64,000 nucleotides of DNA. Origin: CAVZCK01 sp963798805. Lineage in GTDB: Bacteria > Pseudomonadota > Alphaproteobacteria > Rhizobiales > Rhodomicrobiaceae. The position numbers were made by a program, and so were the translations under genes. Positions 37,110 through 45,919 of the stretch are shown piece by piece. Positions within the stretch are counted from its first letter, which is position 1. Each line of letters begins with the position of its first letter. The notes under the pieces were generated by a model. It was not told the origin of the DNA. It saw only the letters and a list, made by a program, of their open reading frames with translations, and ran no database searches. The stretch is from positions 186,001 through 250,000 of the forward strand of contig CAWCVC010000014.1 in assembly GCA_963798805.1 (NCBI GenBank), read 5' to 3'.

Positions 37110-38561
37110 TCAGGCCATATGCAACTGCACATATTCGAAATCGCCTGGCTTGTTGTCGATGCCGACCTTGGGCGGGGCGATCCAGCCGGCGAACTTGCCA
37201 GGCTCCCATTGCGGCTTCATCAGCGATTGGATGAAATCGCCGTCGGCGGTCGAGGGCAGCCATTCGTCGCGCTTGGCCTCCCACGCCTCTTTGGAGATCA
37301 CGGCGCCGTCTGGCGTGACATGGCTGCCGGCGAAGGAGCCGATCTGGCGATGGAAGCCCTGATGCGGCAGCGCCATGGTGAATTCGACGCCAGTCTTCTT
37401 GATGATCGTATTCCAACGGGAGACGCCGCCGGATGCGTCATGTGTATAGTCGTCGCGCAGGCGCATATTGATCGCCGAAAGCGCCGGCGTCTCCTCACTG
37501 ATGATTCTGCCGTCCTTGAACAGCATGACCGGATAGGTGGCATCGCGAAGCCTGTGATCGTCTTCGAGCTTCGCCTCCCGATGGCGGCCCTTGATGCCGG
37601 CGTTGAAGGCGTTCGCGGCATTGGTGGAGATTTCCGAGCCGAACAGGTCCAGCGACAATGAATAATGCAGATTGAGCTTCTTCTGGATCGTCGGCAGGTC
37701 GATGACACCGAGCGCGCGCACTCTGTCGATGTCGTAAGGATCGCCGACGCCGGCCTCATTCATCGCCTCGCAGGTGCGCTGGATGGTGCGGCCGACGCCG
37801 GTCTCGCCGACGAACATGTGATGCGCCTCTTCCGTCAGCATGAAGCGGCAGGTCCGCGACAGCGGATCGAAGCCCGACTGCGCCAGCGCTTCGAGCTGCA
37901 TCTTGCCGTCGCGGTCGGTGAAATAGGTGAACATGAAGAAGGATAGCCAATCGGGCGTCGCCTCGTTGAATGCGCCCAGCATGCGCGGCGCCTCCTCCGA
38001 GCCGGATTGCCGGCGCAGCAGCTCATCCGCCTGCTCACGGCCGTCGGCGCCGAAATATTTGTGCAGCAGATAGACCATCGCCCAGAGATGGCGGCCTTCC
38101 TCGACATTGACCTGGAACAGATTGCGCATGTCGTAAAGGGAAGGAGCGGTCTTGCCGAGATGGCGCTGCTGCTCGACTGAGGCCGGCTCTGTGTCGCCCT
38201 GAATCACGATCAGACGGCGGAGCATGGCACGGTGTTCGCCTGGAACCTCCTGCCATGCAGGCTCGCCATAACGCTCGCCGCAAGGGATGGGCCGCCCATC
38301 GACCTGCGGCGCAAGCAGAATGCCCCAGCGATAGTCCGGCATCCGCACATAATCGAATTTCGCCCATCCTTTCGGATCAACGCTGACGGCGGTGCGCAAA
38401 TAAACGAGGCTCTGCTGAAAGCCCACCGGCCCCAGATCGTTCCACCAGGCGAGATAGCCCGGATGCCATTTCTCCAGCGCCTTCAGTACGCGCTTGTCGC
38501 TCGACAGTCCGACATTGTTCGGGATTTGCGCGTCATAGGCGACATTGACCAGATCGGACAT
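37110..38561 (-). CDS. boxB: Benzoyl-CoA 2,3-epoxidase oxygenase subunit BoxB
   Basis: A 483-residue diiron oxygenase starting at MSDLVNVAYDAQIPNNVGLS. Candidate iron ligands are the Glu in IQGDTEPASVEQQ, Glu/His in NVEEGRHLWAM and Glu/His in MLTEEAHHMFVGETG. These match the class I diiron ligand set of BoxB. With BoxA it epoxidises the ring of benzoyl-CoA using O2 and NADPH. The upstream 20 codons in frame lack a ribosome site and were excluded. The gap to boxC is 31 bases. Confidence 0.95.
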   Translation of the reverse strand: MSDLVNVAYDAQIPNNVGLSSDKRVLKALEKWHPGYLAWWNDLGPVGFQQSLVYLRTAVSVDPKGWAKFDYVRMPDYRWGILLAPQVDGRPIPCGERYGEPAWQEVPGEHRAMLRRLIVIQGDTEPASVEQQRHLGKTAPSLYDMRNLFQVNVEEGRHLWAMVYLLHKYFGADGREQADELLRRQSGSEEAPRMLGAFNEATPDWLSFFMFTYFTDRDGKMQLEALAQSGFDPLSRTCRFMLTEEAHHMFVGETGVGRTIQRTCEAMNEAGVGDPYDIDRVRALGVIDLPTIQKKLNLHYSLSLDLFGSEISTNAANAFNAGIKGRHREAKLEDDHRLRDATYPVMLFKDGRIISEETPALSAINMRLRDDYTHDASGGVSRWNTIIKKTGVEFTMALPHQGFHRQIGSFAGSHVTPDGAVISKEAWEAKRDEWLPSTADGDFIQSLMKPQWEPGKFAGWIAPPKVGIDNKPGDFEYVQLHMA

Positions 38562-38592
38562 TTCTGAACTCCTTGGGATTTGTTCGCCGCCG

Positions 38593-40248
38593 TCACACCC
38601 GGCGCATATCGAAGTCGCCACGCAGGCCAGTGCCGTAACGTTTGAGCGCGCCGGTCTCGCCGACAGCGTTGGCGCGCTGGAAAATCCAGTTCTGCCAAGC
38701 GGTCAGCCGGCCGAAGATTCGCGTTTCCATAGTTTCCGGCCCGGCGAAGCGGAGATTGGCCTCCATGCCGGTCATGGCGTCGGGCGAAAAGCTCGTCCGC
38801 TCCTCCAGGAAGACGCGGATTTCGTCCTCCCAGTCGATGTCGTCGAAGGCGAAGGTGACGAGCCCCAGCTCACTGGCGTCGCTCGCGAGAAGCGCAACGC
38901 CAATCTTCGCCTTGGCTTCTTCCACCTTCTCCGGCTCACCCAGAAAGCGCGTCTGCAGGCGGGTCAGATCGTTCGACATCGGATAGAAGCCGAAATTCGC
39001 CGCGGTCAGGGTGATCATGGCGGCGGGCCGGTTGTTGCCCTCGAACTCGCCATCCGCCATGTAGCTGCGATCGACGGCAAACAGGATTTCGGCCAGCGTA
39101 CCGGCGAAGCATGAGCCCGGCTCGATCAGCGCGACGAGCGAGCGCGAGGTCAAATCGATGCGCTTCAAGACGCGCTTCCAATAAAGCAGGATCTCATTCG
39201 CCAGCGAGTCATCGCGGTCGAAAAGGAAACGATCATGAGCGGTAACCAGCTCGGAATCGCCTTGCGATTTGAAGATGATCAGCCCGAGCTCCGGCTCGTT
39301 GAAGCGGAGATGCAAGATGGCATCGTCGAGCTCGCGGGCGCAGCGTAGCATCCAATTGTCGGCACCCTGAGCATGCAGCATGTCGAGGTCGATGGGAGGG
39401 GCGTCCTTGGGACCGGCGATGGTGATCGTTGCCACACGCAGGGCGCGGTCAACCGTAACCTCGACGGTGGAATAGGTGACTGAGCCGTCCTCGGCGAAAG
39501 CGCGGGCGAGCGGCGTCAGAGCGATGCCAGGTCCCTCTTTGCGGAGCGAGCGCGCGGCAAACGCCTTGGCGCGCTCGGTGACGATCTCGTCGAATTTGGA
39601 CTTTGACACCACCTCGTCAACGAGACGCCACTCGGCGGCGCGCTTGCCCTTGACGCCCTCCTCCACGGAGCAGAACACGTCGGCGAGGTCGCGACGGACC
39701 TTTCGCTTGTCGGTCACCCGGGTGAGGCCGCCGGTTCCAGGCAGAACGGCGAGCAGCGGAACTTCGGGCAGGGCGACGGTCGACGACCCGTCATCGGCCA
39801 GGACGATGTGATCGCAAGCCAGAGCCAGCTCATATCCGCCGCCGGCACAGGCGCCTTTCACAGCACAGATATAGCTCTGTCCAAACTCCCGTCCCGCCGC
39901 TTCATAGGCATTGCGGGTCTCGTTGGTGAATTTGCAGAAATTGACCTTATGAGCGTGGTTCGCGCCGGCGAGCATGCGGATGTTGGCGCCCGCGCAGAAG
40001 ACGTTCTCTTTGCCCGAGCGTAGCACCACGGCGCGCACCTCCGGATGCTCGAAGCGCAGACGCTGCACGGCGTCGGCAAGCTCGATATCGACGCCGAGAT
40101 CATAGGAATTGAGCTTCAGCTCGTAGCCTTCGAACAGCCCGCCTTTCTCGTTGACGTCCATATAGAGCGTGGCGATGTCGCCGTCGCAGGCAATCCGCCA
40201 ATGGCGATAGCGCGACGGCTCTGTCTGGAAGTCTATGCGAGCGGTCAT
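38593..40248 (-). CDS. boxC: 2,3-Epoxybenzoyl-CoA dihydrolase BoxC
   Basis: A 551-residue crotonase-fold protein, double the usual length as expected for BoxC. The N-terminal half has the crotonase core (VVLRSGKENVFCAGANIRML, AVKGACAGGGYELALACDHI, GTGGLTRVTDKRKVRRDLAD). The C-terminal half has a second related region (LVALIEPGSCFAGTLAEILF). BoxC hydrolyses the epoxide and opens the ring, giving 3,4-dehydroadipyl-CoA semialdehyde and formate. The aldehyde dehydrogenase BoxD is not in the window. The ATG at 40248 lies 16 bases after the upstream stop. Confidence 0.94.
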   Translation of the reverse strand: MTARIDFQTEPSRYRHWRIACDGDIATLYMDVNEKGGLFEGYELKLNSYDLGVDIELADAVQRLRFEHPEVRAVVLRSGKENVFCAGANIRMLAGANHAHKVNFCKFTNETRNAYEAAGREFGQSYICAVKGACAGGGYELALACDHIVLADDGSSTVALPEVPLLAVLPGTGGLTRVTDKRKVRRDLADVFCSVEEGVKGKRAAEWRLVDEVVSKSKFDEIVTERAKAFAARSLRKEGPGIALTPLARAFAEDGSVTYSTVEVTVDRALRVATITIAGPKDAPPIDLDMLHAQGADNWMLRCARELDDAILHLRFNEPELGLIIFKSQGDSELVTAHDRFLFDRDDSLANEILLYWKRVLKRIDLTSRSLVALIEPGSCFAGTLAEILFAVDRSYMADGEFEGNNRPAAMITLTAANFGFYPMSNDLTRLQTRFLGEPEKVEEAKAKIGVALLASDASELGLVTFAFDDIDWEDEIRVFLEERTSFSPDAMTGMEANLRFAGPETMETRIFGRLTAWQNWIFQRANAVGETGALKRYGTGLRGDFDMRRV

Positions 40249-40264
40249 CGAGCTATCTCCAGCT

Positions 40265-41089
40265 TCATGCGACCAGCACCTGGGCCGCCTCAATGCGGTC
40301 GAGCCGTGCGAGAAAATCCGCTATGGGGGCCAGCGTCTCCTCCGGTCGCTCCAGATGCGGGGAGTGCTTACAGCCATCGAGGATCTCGACATCCAGCGGT
40401 GAATAGAGACCGTTTTTTAAGGCTTCGATCTGCGCCGGCGTGCCATATTGGTCGTCACGGCCCTGAATGGCGAGAACGGGCACGCGGATATAGGCGATCA
40501 CATCCTCGATGTTCCATTCCTTGAAGCCGGGATCGAGCCAGGCGTCGTTCCAGCCGCGAAAGGCGTTTTCGACATGGGCGTGATGGCGGGCTAGCCGCTC
40601 GCGCAGATTGCCGGCCTCGTACTGGACCTTTGCCTCGGCGATGGAAGCTAGGCCGGCCGGCTCGGTGAAAAAATGCGGAGAGATAAGGCAAAGGCCGCGA
40701 ACGCGGAAATCCTCGACACTGCCCGCATAGATCGCCGCAATCGATGCGCCGTCGCTATGGCCAAGCAGCACGCCATGTTTGAAACCGATCTCCGTCAGCA
40801 GCTTCAGGAGCACATCGACGGCCTCGCGGGTCATATAATCGAGCGGGCGCGGCAATGAGGCGGGATCGGACTTGCCATAGCCCGCGCGCGAATAGGCGAA
40901 CACGCCATAGCCGGTACGTTCGGCTAATCTTTCCGGGAAGTCTTTCCAAAGACCGACCGAGCCAAGCCCTTCATGCAGAAGCACCAAGGTCGGCGCGGCG
41001 CCAGGCGCGCGGCCCCAGCAGCGGCACTCCAGCCTCACCCCATTAACTGCGATCCACCGCGGACTGCCGGGTTGCCAATCCCACCTCAT
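40265..41089 (-). CDS. Alpha/beta hydrolase of the box operon
   Basis: A 274-residue alpha/beta hydrolase with oxyanion region LVLLHEGLGSVGLWKDFPER, nucleophile elbow LLGHSDGASIAAIYAG (Ser), acid GRDDQYGT and His CKHSPHLERPEE. Such hydrolases are often part of box clusters and probably cleave a CoA thioester or lactone, but the substrate is not established. Its ATG overlaps the bclA stop (ATGA), and boxC follows within 16 bases, so it is co-translated with the pathway enzymes. Confidence 0.88.
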   Translation of the reverse strand: MRWDWQPGSPRWIAVNGVRLECRCWGRAPGAAPTLVLLHEGLGSVGLWKDFPERLAERTGYGVFAYSRAGYGKSDPASLPRPLDYMTREAVDVLLKLLTEIGFKHGVLLGHSDGASIAAIYAGSVEDFRVRGLCLISPHFFTEPAGLASIAEAKVQYEAGNLRERLARHHAHVENAFRGWNDAWLDPGFKEWNIEDVIAYIRVPVLAIQGRDDQYGTPAQIEALKNGLYSPLDVEILDGCKHSPHLERPEETLAPIADFLARLDRIEAAQVLVA

Positions 41090-42708
41090 AGCGGCTTTCC
41101 CTCCATCTCGCGCAATTTAAAGCGCTGGATCTTGCCGGTTGCCGTTTTCGGCAGGTCATCGACAAGCTGAATCCAGCGGGGGTATTTCCATTTACCGATC
41201 CGCTCTTTCGCGTGCTCTTTGAGTGCTTCGGCGAGATCGGGGCTGGAGTCACCCTTTTTCAGCACGACATAGGCTTTCGGCTTTTCGAGCCCGTCCTCGT
41301 CTTGCGCAGGAATGACCGCACATTCAAGGACAGAAGGGTGCGAGATCAGCGCCTGCTCGACCTCGAAGGGCGCGACCCACATGCCGCTGACCTTGAACAT
41401 GTCGTCGGTGCGGCCGCAATAAATCAGCCGCCCATCCCCGCGAAGCTCATACTTGTCGCCTGTCCTGGTCCATAAGCCTTCGAAGGTCGTGCGGCTCTTC
41501 TCGCGCTTGTTCCAATAACCGTCCGCCGCCGACGGCCCGTTCACCAGGAGTTCGCCAATGCCGCCAACCTCCACAGCGTGGCCATGCTCGTTGACAAGCC
41601 GCAGCTCATAACCAGGCACCGCCGTCCCTGATGTGCCCAGCACAACATCGCCGGGGCGATTGGAGAGAAAGATGTGCAGCATCTCGGTCGAGCCGACGCC
41701 GTCGAGAATGTCCACGCCGACGATCTCTTTCCAGCGCGCGCCAACCTCGGCCGGCAGCGCCTCGCCTGCGGAGATGCAGCGTCGCAGCCGTTTGAAGCCC
41801 TGCGGGCGCTTGCCTGCAAAGGCCGCCAGCATGGCAGCGTAGAGCGTCGGCACGCCGCAGAAGATGGTCGGTTGAGTCTCTCGCATGACCGCACATACGG
41901 CATCGGGCGTCGGTCGGCCGGCGAGGAGCACCGTCGTGGCGCCGACCGCCATCGGAAAGGTCATGGCGTTGCCGAGCCCGTAGGCAAAGAATAGCTTCGC
42001 AGCGGAATAAACGACATCGTCCGGCTCGATGCCCAGCACCTGAAGCCCGTAAGCGTCCGATGTCGCCTTGAGGCTCCCATGCACATGCCGCACGCCTTTC
42101 GGTGCCCCGGTCGAACCTGAAGAATAGAGCCAGAAGGCGCATTCATCAGGCGAAACGGCTATTGCAGGCCGCGGCGGCGACGCCGCCAATTCCTCCGCGA
42201 AGGATAGATATTTTGATTGGTGCGCAGACCTTGCAGGGCCGCTGCCGAACAGCCGACCAAATAGCGTCCCGCCATCGCGCGTACCCTGCAGCCCGATGAC
42301 GAACACCACCTGAATGAAGGTGTTGTCCGCGAGTGCGGGTTCCACAACTGGCAAAAGCTCTTGGGACACGAAAAGCGCACGCGCTCGGCTGTCCTCTAGG
42401 GTGACCTTATAGAGGTTGGTGGAGAGGAGCGTATTGAGTGGAATCGGAATAATGCCTGCCTTTAGACCGCCCCAGAAGATCACAGGAAACTCGATCTGAT
42501 CTAACACCAGCATCGCAGCCCGGTCTTCCGCCCTCAGGCCGAAGCGCTCGTAAAGCGCCGCCATGCGGTCCGATTGCGCCGCAAGCTCGCCGTAGGTCAG
42601 TCTGCGCGCTGCTTCTCCGACCTCGACGAAAGCCGCCTTGGTGGCCTTTTCCCCGTATCGGTGACGATCGACGAAATAGACGGCAGCGTTCCCATTCGTT
42701 TCGGGCAT
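41086..42708 (-). CDS. bclA: Benzoate-CoA ligase
   Basis: A 540-residue AMP-forming ligase. Motifs are the P-loop YSSGSTGAPKG, FCGVPTLYAAML, the adenine motif DGVGSTEMLHIF, the hinge GRTDDMFKVSGMWVAPFEVE and the catalytic Lys in KTATGKIQRFKLR. The substrate-pocket region (LFFAYGLGNAMTFPM) is typical of benzoate-CoA ligases. ATP, CoA and benzoate give benzoyl-CoA, the inducer and first intermediate of the box pathway. The start is fixed by GGGAGGAG before ATG 42708. It is the first gene of the operon, and predicted BoxR sites lie upstream. Confidence 0.94.
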   Translation of the reverse strand: MPETNGNAAVYFVDRHRYGEKATKAAFVEVGEAARRLTYGELAAQSDRMAALYERFGLRAEDRAAMLVLDQIEFPVIFWGGLKAGIIPIPLNTLLSTNLYKVTLEDSRARALFVSQELLPVVEPALADNTFIQVVFVIGLQGTRDGGTLFGRLFGSGPARSAHQSKYLSFAEELAASPPRPAIAVSPDECAFWLYSSGSTGAPKGVRHVHGSLKATSDAYGLQVLGIEPDDVVYSAAKLFFAYGLGNAMTFPMAVGATTVLLAGRPTPDAVCAVMRETQPTIFCGVPTLYAAMLAAFAGKRPQGFKRLRRCISAGEALPAEVGARWKEIVGVDILDGVGSTEMLHIFLSNRPGDVVLGTSGTAVPGYELRLVNEHGHAVEVGGIGELLVNGPSAADGYWNKREKSRTTFEGLWTRTGDKYELRGDGRLIYCGRTDDMFKVSGMWVAPFEVEQALISHPSVLECAVIPAQDEDGLEKPKAYVVLKKGDSSPDLAEALKEHAKERIGKWKYPRWIQLVDDLPKTATGKIQRFKLREMEGKPL

Positions 42709-42819
42709 AGATCTCCTCCCACTGTCCGGCGATGCCGCTCTTAATTGGGGCCTTACCGGTGCGATTGCGCCTTCTGGCAGGAAGCGCGAACGGAGGTCTG
42801 CTCCCCCTATGCGCCATAG

Positions 42820-42843
42820 TGCATCTTCGTCGGATGAGATGCA
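42820..42843. promoter_or_regulatory. Inverted repeat in the bclA upstream region
   Basis: TGCATCT-N10-AGATGCA, a perfect 7-bp dyad whose TGCA half-sites are 20 bases apart (two helical turns). It lies 112 bases upstream of bclA and 91 bases from the canonical operator at 42934. It is a candidate second BoxR contact or the site of another regulator. Confidence 0.5.
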
Positions 42844-42933
42844 ATATAATACCAATAATTGGTACCAGAGCAGCACAATCGAGACAGGCTAACCAGGTTT
42901 CTCGCCGGCTGACGCTGTCGATCGAAACGGTTA

Positions 42934-42947
42934 TGCATTTTCTTGCA
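42934..42947. promoter_or_regulatory. Predicted BoxR operator upstream of the bclA-box operon
   Basis: TGCA-TTTTCT-TGCA matches the TGCA-N6-TGCA operator of BzdR/BoxR and the site in front of boxR. It lies 226 bases upstream of the bclA start, so a long leader or an upstream transcription start is implied. Confidence 0.7.
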
Positions 42948-43063
42948 TCATGCTCTCCTTGGGATGATGCCATGCTGAATTTGGTTCGTGGGCCATCTCA
43001 GGCGGCCGCGTCAGATATTGGGTGAAACAAGCCGCCTTCAACGGGGCATTGGTGGGAGGAAAA

Positions 43064-43144
43064 ATGACCGGACTTTTCAAGCGGTGGCTGTTCAGCACAG
43101 CAGCACCGGCCTGCAATGACGAGGCGACCGTCGGCGCTTATTGA
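43064..43144 (+). CDS. Possible 26-residue peptide
   Basis: ATG at 43064 follows GGGAGGA at good spacing and opens a 26-codon frame (MTGLFKRWLFSTAAPACNDE then ATVGAY) ending TGA. It is basic at the N-terminus with one Cys. It is divergent from bclA, 116 bases from the predicted BoxR operator. The strong ribosome site is the only support; there is no recognised family. Confidence 0.35.
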   Translation: MTGLFKRWLFSTAAPACNDEATVGAY

Positions 43145-43438
43145 TCTGGGGACGAAAAAGACCCCAAGAACGGCATCAGAGCCGCGCCCGAAGGCCAGCA
43201 GACTTCAGATGTGCCTTTGCGAGATGGATTGATGCGCCAGAAGATGACAATGGCACCCGTTATCTGAAAGTACCGCTGAATACGCTTTGGACTTCTTGAG
43301 CGTCGGTTTTCCGGCGTGGCGCGCGCCGGATTTCAGCCCTGAATGCGTCGAAAATGCCTATCGGTCAACACAGTAAGGGCACGAAACTATTGTTAGCTAG
43401 AGTGTCGGGCTGACGACGGGGCTTTGGCGGGGGCAGGG
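43145..43438. other. Intergenic region with no recognisable gene
   Basis: About 294 bases between the possible small peptide and the Cys-rich protein gene. No open frame with a ribosome site, no tRNA and no clear hairpin terminator are seen. It should hold the promoter of the next gene. Confidence 0.4.
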
Positions 43439-43792
43439 ATGCGCTGGGCTAACTTATTCTTTTGCTATCTGTTTTTGGCGGTCACTTTCGCAGGAACTGG
43501 CGCGCCGCTTCTCGCCGCCGATCTCAAGGCGCCGCATCAGACCTATCCGGACGACCGCCCATACTCTGGCAATGCGCGGAAAGAACGGAATGTGGCGGAA
43601 TTCTGCTACGGGCAGCGCCAGATCTGCCGCAAGATCTGCTACCTGCACTCCCGTTTTGAGGACCGTTTCGACGGCTGCCCCGATTCATGCGAGAGCCGTG
43701 AGATCCGTTGCATTAGGACTGGCTGCTATAGGTGGACGGAGCCAGAATTCCTGATCGCCGAGCGTTTTGGCGGATATCGCTGCGCTCAATGA
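43439..43792 (+). CDS. Small exported Cys-rich protein
   Basis: A 117-residue protein with a signal peptide (WANLFFCYLFLAVTFAGTGA, cut near LLAAD). The mature region of about 90 residues holds ten Cys in paired spacing (FCYGQRQICRKICYLHSRFE, GCPDSCESREIRCIRTGCYR), suggesting a disulfide-knotted periplasmic protein. I do not recognise the family. The start at 43439 follows a G-rich ribosome-site-like stretch. It stands alone. Confidence 0.6.
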   Translation: MRWANLFFCYLFLAVTFAGTGAPLLAADLKAPHQTYPDDRPYSGNARKERNVAEFCYGQRQICRKICYLHSRFEDRFDGCPDSCESREIRCIRTGCYRWTEPEFLIAERFGGYRCAQ

Positions 43793-44169
43793 TCGTCGGC
43801 CGGTCTGTCTGGATGAACGCCCTGAGCGCGACCGCTGGATGGCAGAGTAGCTTTTCGCAAGCCGCAGGCCGGGCTCATCGTTCGGCCTGCGCGCTCTTTG
43901 CGCGGGACGACAACTCACCGTCCAATCTTCTCGTCACCGGTCGAGCAAGGTGCCAGTGGGTCTCGCCTTTCTTCGGACGATCTCCGGGATCGCGGTCACT
44001 TACAGAACTGCCCGCTTGGCCGAACTCGCTGCCCAACGCCGCTGAACCACTCCGCGGAGCGCGCCAAAAACAACGAAACTATTCCCCTCGTTGGCGTGGC
44101 ACATTGGTGGCCGAAGCTTTAAGGCTTCCTGTAACGTGAGGGGCAACTCCGTCCGTGAAGGAGCTCTGA
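43793..44169. other. Intergenic region upstream of the MerR gene
   Basis: About 377 bases without a supportable gene; frames on both strands are short and lack ribosome sites. Just before the MerR start, ACTCC-N9-GGAG at about 44147-44165 is an imperfect dyad of the kind used by MerR regulators and may be its own operator. Confidence 0.4.
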
Positions 44170-44619
44170 ATGACCTCCAAGATCGGCGAACTGGCGCGGT
44201 ACACGGATACCAGTCCCCCCACCAGCCGGTACTACGAAGAGATTGATCTATTGCCGGCGCCGGCACGATGTTCCGGCGGTCAGCGACGCTATGGCGAAGA
44301 AGACCGCAGACGGCTGACATTCATCCGGCAATGCCGAGCATTCGGTTTTTCCATCGAGCAGGTCCGTGCGCTGCTCATCCTGATCGAAGATGGCAATCGG
44401 TCATGCACGGAGGCCCGCGCCATCGCGGTCGATCATCTTGCGGTGGTTCGGAAGAAGCTGGCTGAATTGAAGCGGCTTAAACGCAATCTCGCCGAGTTCA
44501 TCCGGCGCTGCGACGCCCTCTGCTGCGGCGGTCCGGCGCCCGACTGCGTGATCCTCAAGGACATGGCGAAATCCACCTGCGGTGCCCGGATGCAGACGGC
44601 CACGAGCAAAGGCCGCTGA
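44170..44619 (+). CDS. MerR-family transcriptional regulator
   Basis: A 149-residue regulator with an N-terminal MerR HTH (SKIGELARYTDTSPPTSRYY, EEIDLLPAPARCSGGQRRYG), a dimerisation helix (IAVDHLAVVRKKLAELKRLK) and a Cys-rich C-terminus (RCDALCCGGPAPDCVILKDM, then STC). The Cys cluster suggests sensing of a metal or redox signal. The usual T-I/V-R in the HTH is replaced by PPTSRYY, which is unusual. The likely targets are the STAS-like gene and the DUF1326/DUF2182 remnants downstream, or a locus elsewhere. Confidence 0.82.
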   Translation: MTSKIGELARYTDTSPPTSRYYEEIDLLPAPARCSGGQRRYGEEDRRRLTFIRQCRAFGFSIEQVRALLILIEDGNRSCTEARAIAVDHLAVVRKKLAELKRLKRNLAEFIRRCDALCCGGPAPDCVILKDMAKSTCGARMQTATSKGR

Positions 44620-44826
44620 TGAAGACCGCTTTCATCTCTCTTCGGTTGCCGCATTTCTCAAGATAGCCGCTGCGAGGCGCTGTGGGCGCCTATGGCAGCG
44701 TTTGTGTCGGCGCGTCGTTCCTCCGGCCACGGGAGGTTGGAGATGTCCGCCCGAACCTCAAGCAGCTTGAAGTCTTATCCTGGCAGCAGCAACGGATGCA
44801 TGACCGTGGGCTAAGGGGCCGAAGAG

Positions 44827-45189
44827 ATGATCGAGATCATGAAGGAGAGCCAAGGCAAGGTTGTCGGTTTTCGCGCGAGCGGAAAGCTGACGGTCAACGA
44901 CTATCATCAGGTGCTCGGCCCCGCGCTCAATCGACTTTCGCATCAGTTCGAGACGTTTCGTGCCCTCTTCTACATGGATGCGAATTTCGATGGTTGGGAG
45001 CTGCCGGCCGCGTGGGCGAATACGAAGCTTGATGTTCGATACCGGGGCGAGCTTGAAAAGGTCGCGGTCGTTGGCGCACCCGCCTGGGAGGAGTGGTGCG
45101 TTAGGCTGGCGCGTTGGGTGATGAAGGGCGAGCTGCGCACCTTCCCGGCAGATCGGCTCAATGAGGCGTGGGACTGGATCAAATCCTAG
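44827..45189 (+). CDS. SpoIIAA-like (STAS/SEC14-type) protein
   Basis: A 120-residue protein of the SpoIIAA-like fold (KVVGFRASGKLTVNDYHQVL, LFYMDANFDGWELPAAWANT, KVAVVGAPAWEEWCVRLARW, LRTFPADRLNEAWDWI). Members are small cytoplasmic proteins of unclear function, distantly related to anti-sigma antagonists and lipid-binding SEC14 domains. GGCCGAAGAG precedes the ATG. It lies 207 bases after the MerR gene in the same direction. Confidence 0.8.
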   Translation: MIEIMKESQGKVVGFRASGKLTVNDYHQVLGPALNRLSHQFETFRALFYMDANFDGWELPAAWANTKLDVRYRGELEKVAVVGAPAWEEWCVRLARWVMKGELRTFPADRLNEAWDWIKS

Positions 45190-45229
45190 CCCCCCTATCG
45201 CACGGCAAAGTAACCATCAGGAGGAAAAT

Positions 45230-45705
45230 ATGCCGGAGATTCAATGGGCGTTAAGAGGCCGTGAATTCGTCAACTGCAATTGTGCATATGGATGCCCCTT
45301 GCCAATTCAACGCGCGGCCGACGCACGGGGCTTGCGAAGCGGTTGCCGACTTTCTCATCGATCAAGGATTTCACGGCAGTACGGCTCTTGATGATCTGAG
45401 CTTCCTCCTCATCGTACGCCGGCCCGGAGCCATCCATGAGGGAGGTGGTGAAGCGGTCGCCGCGACCGATGAGCGGGCAAGGCCTGATCAGCGCGCTCTT
45501 ACGTATCATCAGCGGCGAAGATACCGAACCCGGCGCAACGGTTTCCAGGTGTTCTCGACCACGCTCGATAAGGTTCATGATCCGATTTTCGCTCCCATCG
45601 ACTTCCAGGTCGATGTTGACGCACGCCGGGCGCGACTCGTCGTGCCAGGCATCACCGAAGGCCGCGACGAGCCCATCGTCAATCCGGTGACCGGTAAAGA
45701 GCACC
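45230..45705 (+). pseudogene. DUF1326 protein remnant with at least three frameshifts
   Basis: The start is intact (AGGAGGA before ATG 45230; IQWALRGREFVNCNCAYGCP), but an extra T near 45297 moves the frame. The DUF1326 pattern then continues in the next frame (PCQFNARPTHGACEAVADFL, RRPGAIHEGGGEAVAA). It moves again at about 45490 (SALLRIISGEDTEPGATV) and back at about 45541 (FQVFSTTLDKVHDPIFAPID, EPIVNPVTGKEHHV). The C-terminal quarter is missing and is replaced directly by a DUF2182 fragment. Intact DUF1326 and DUF2182 genes are usual neighbours, so a deletion seems to have joined them. Confidence 0.8.
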
Positions 45706-45919
45706 ATGTGGACGGTGATGATGATCGGCATGATCACGCTCTCCGTGGCACCAATGGTCCTGATTTACGCCTGGGTCGGCCGGCACGCGGCGTGTCAAGG
45801 CAAGCCGCCGGCGGCAAGCGGCTTCTTTGCCGGGGGCTATCTGCTTGCATGGACGGGCTTCTCCCTCTTTGCCACCTTCGGGCGATGGGCGTGAGAGCGC
45901 GCGGCGCTGTTCCGCAGCG
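45706..45919 (+). pseudogene. DUF2182 membrane protein fragment
   Basis: The frame MWTVMMIGMITLSVAPMVLI then GYLLAWTGFSLFATFGRWA matches the predicted metal-binding DUF2182 membrane proteins. An in-frame TGA at 45892-45894 replaces an expected Leu, followed by ERAALFRSES and another stop. The N-terminus before MWTVMM and the whole C-terminal half are absent. It follows the DUF1326 remnant without a gap and ends close to the IS256 element. Confidence 0.75.
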
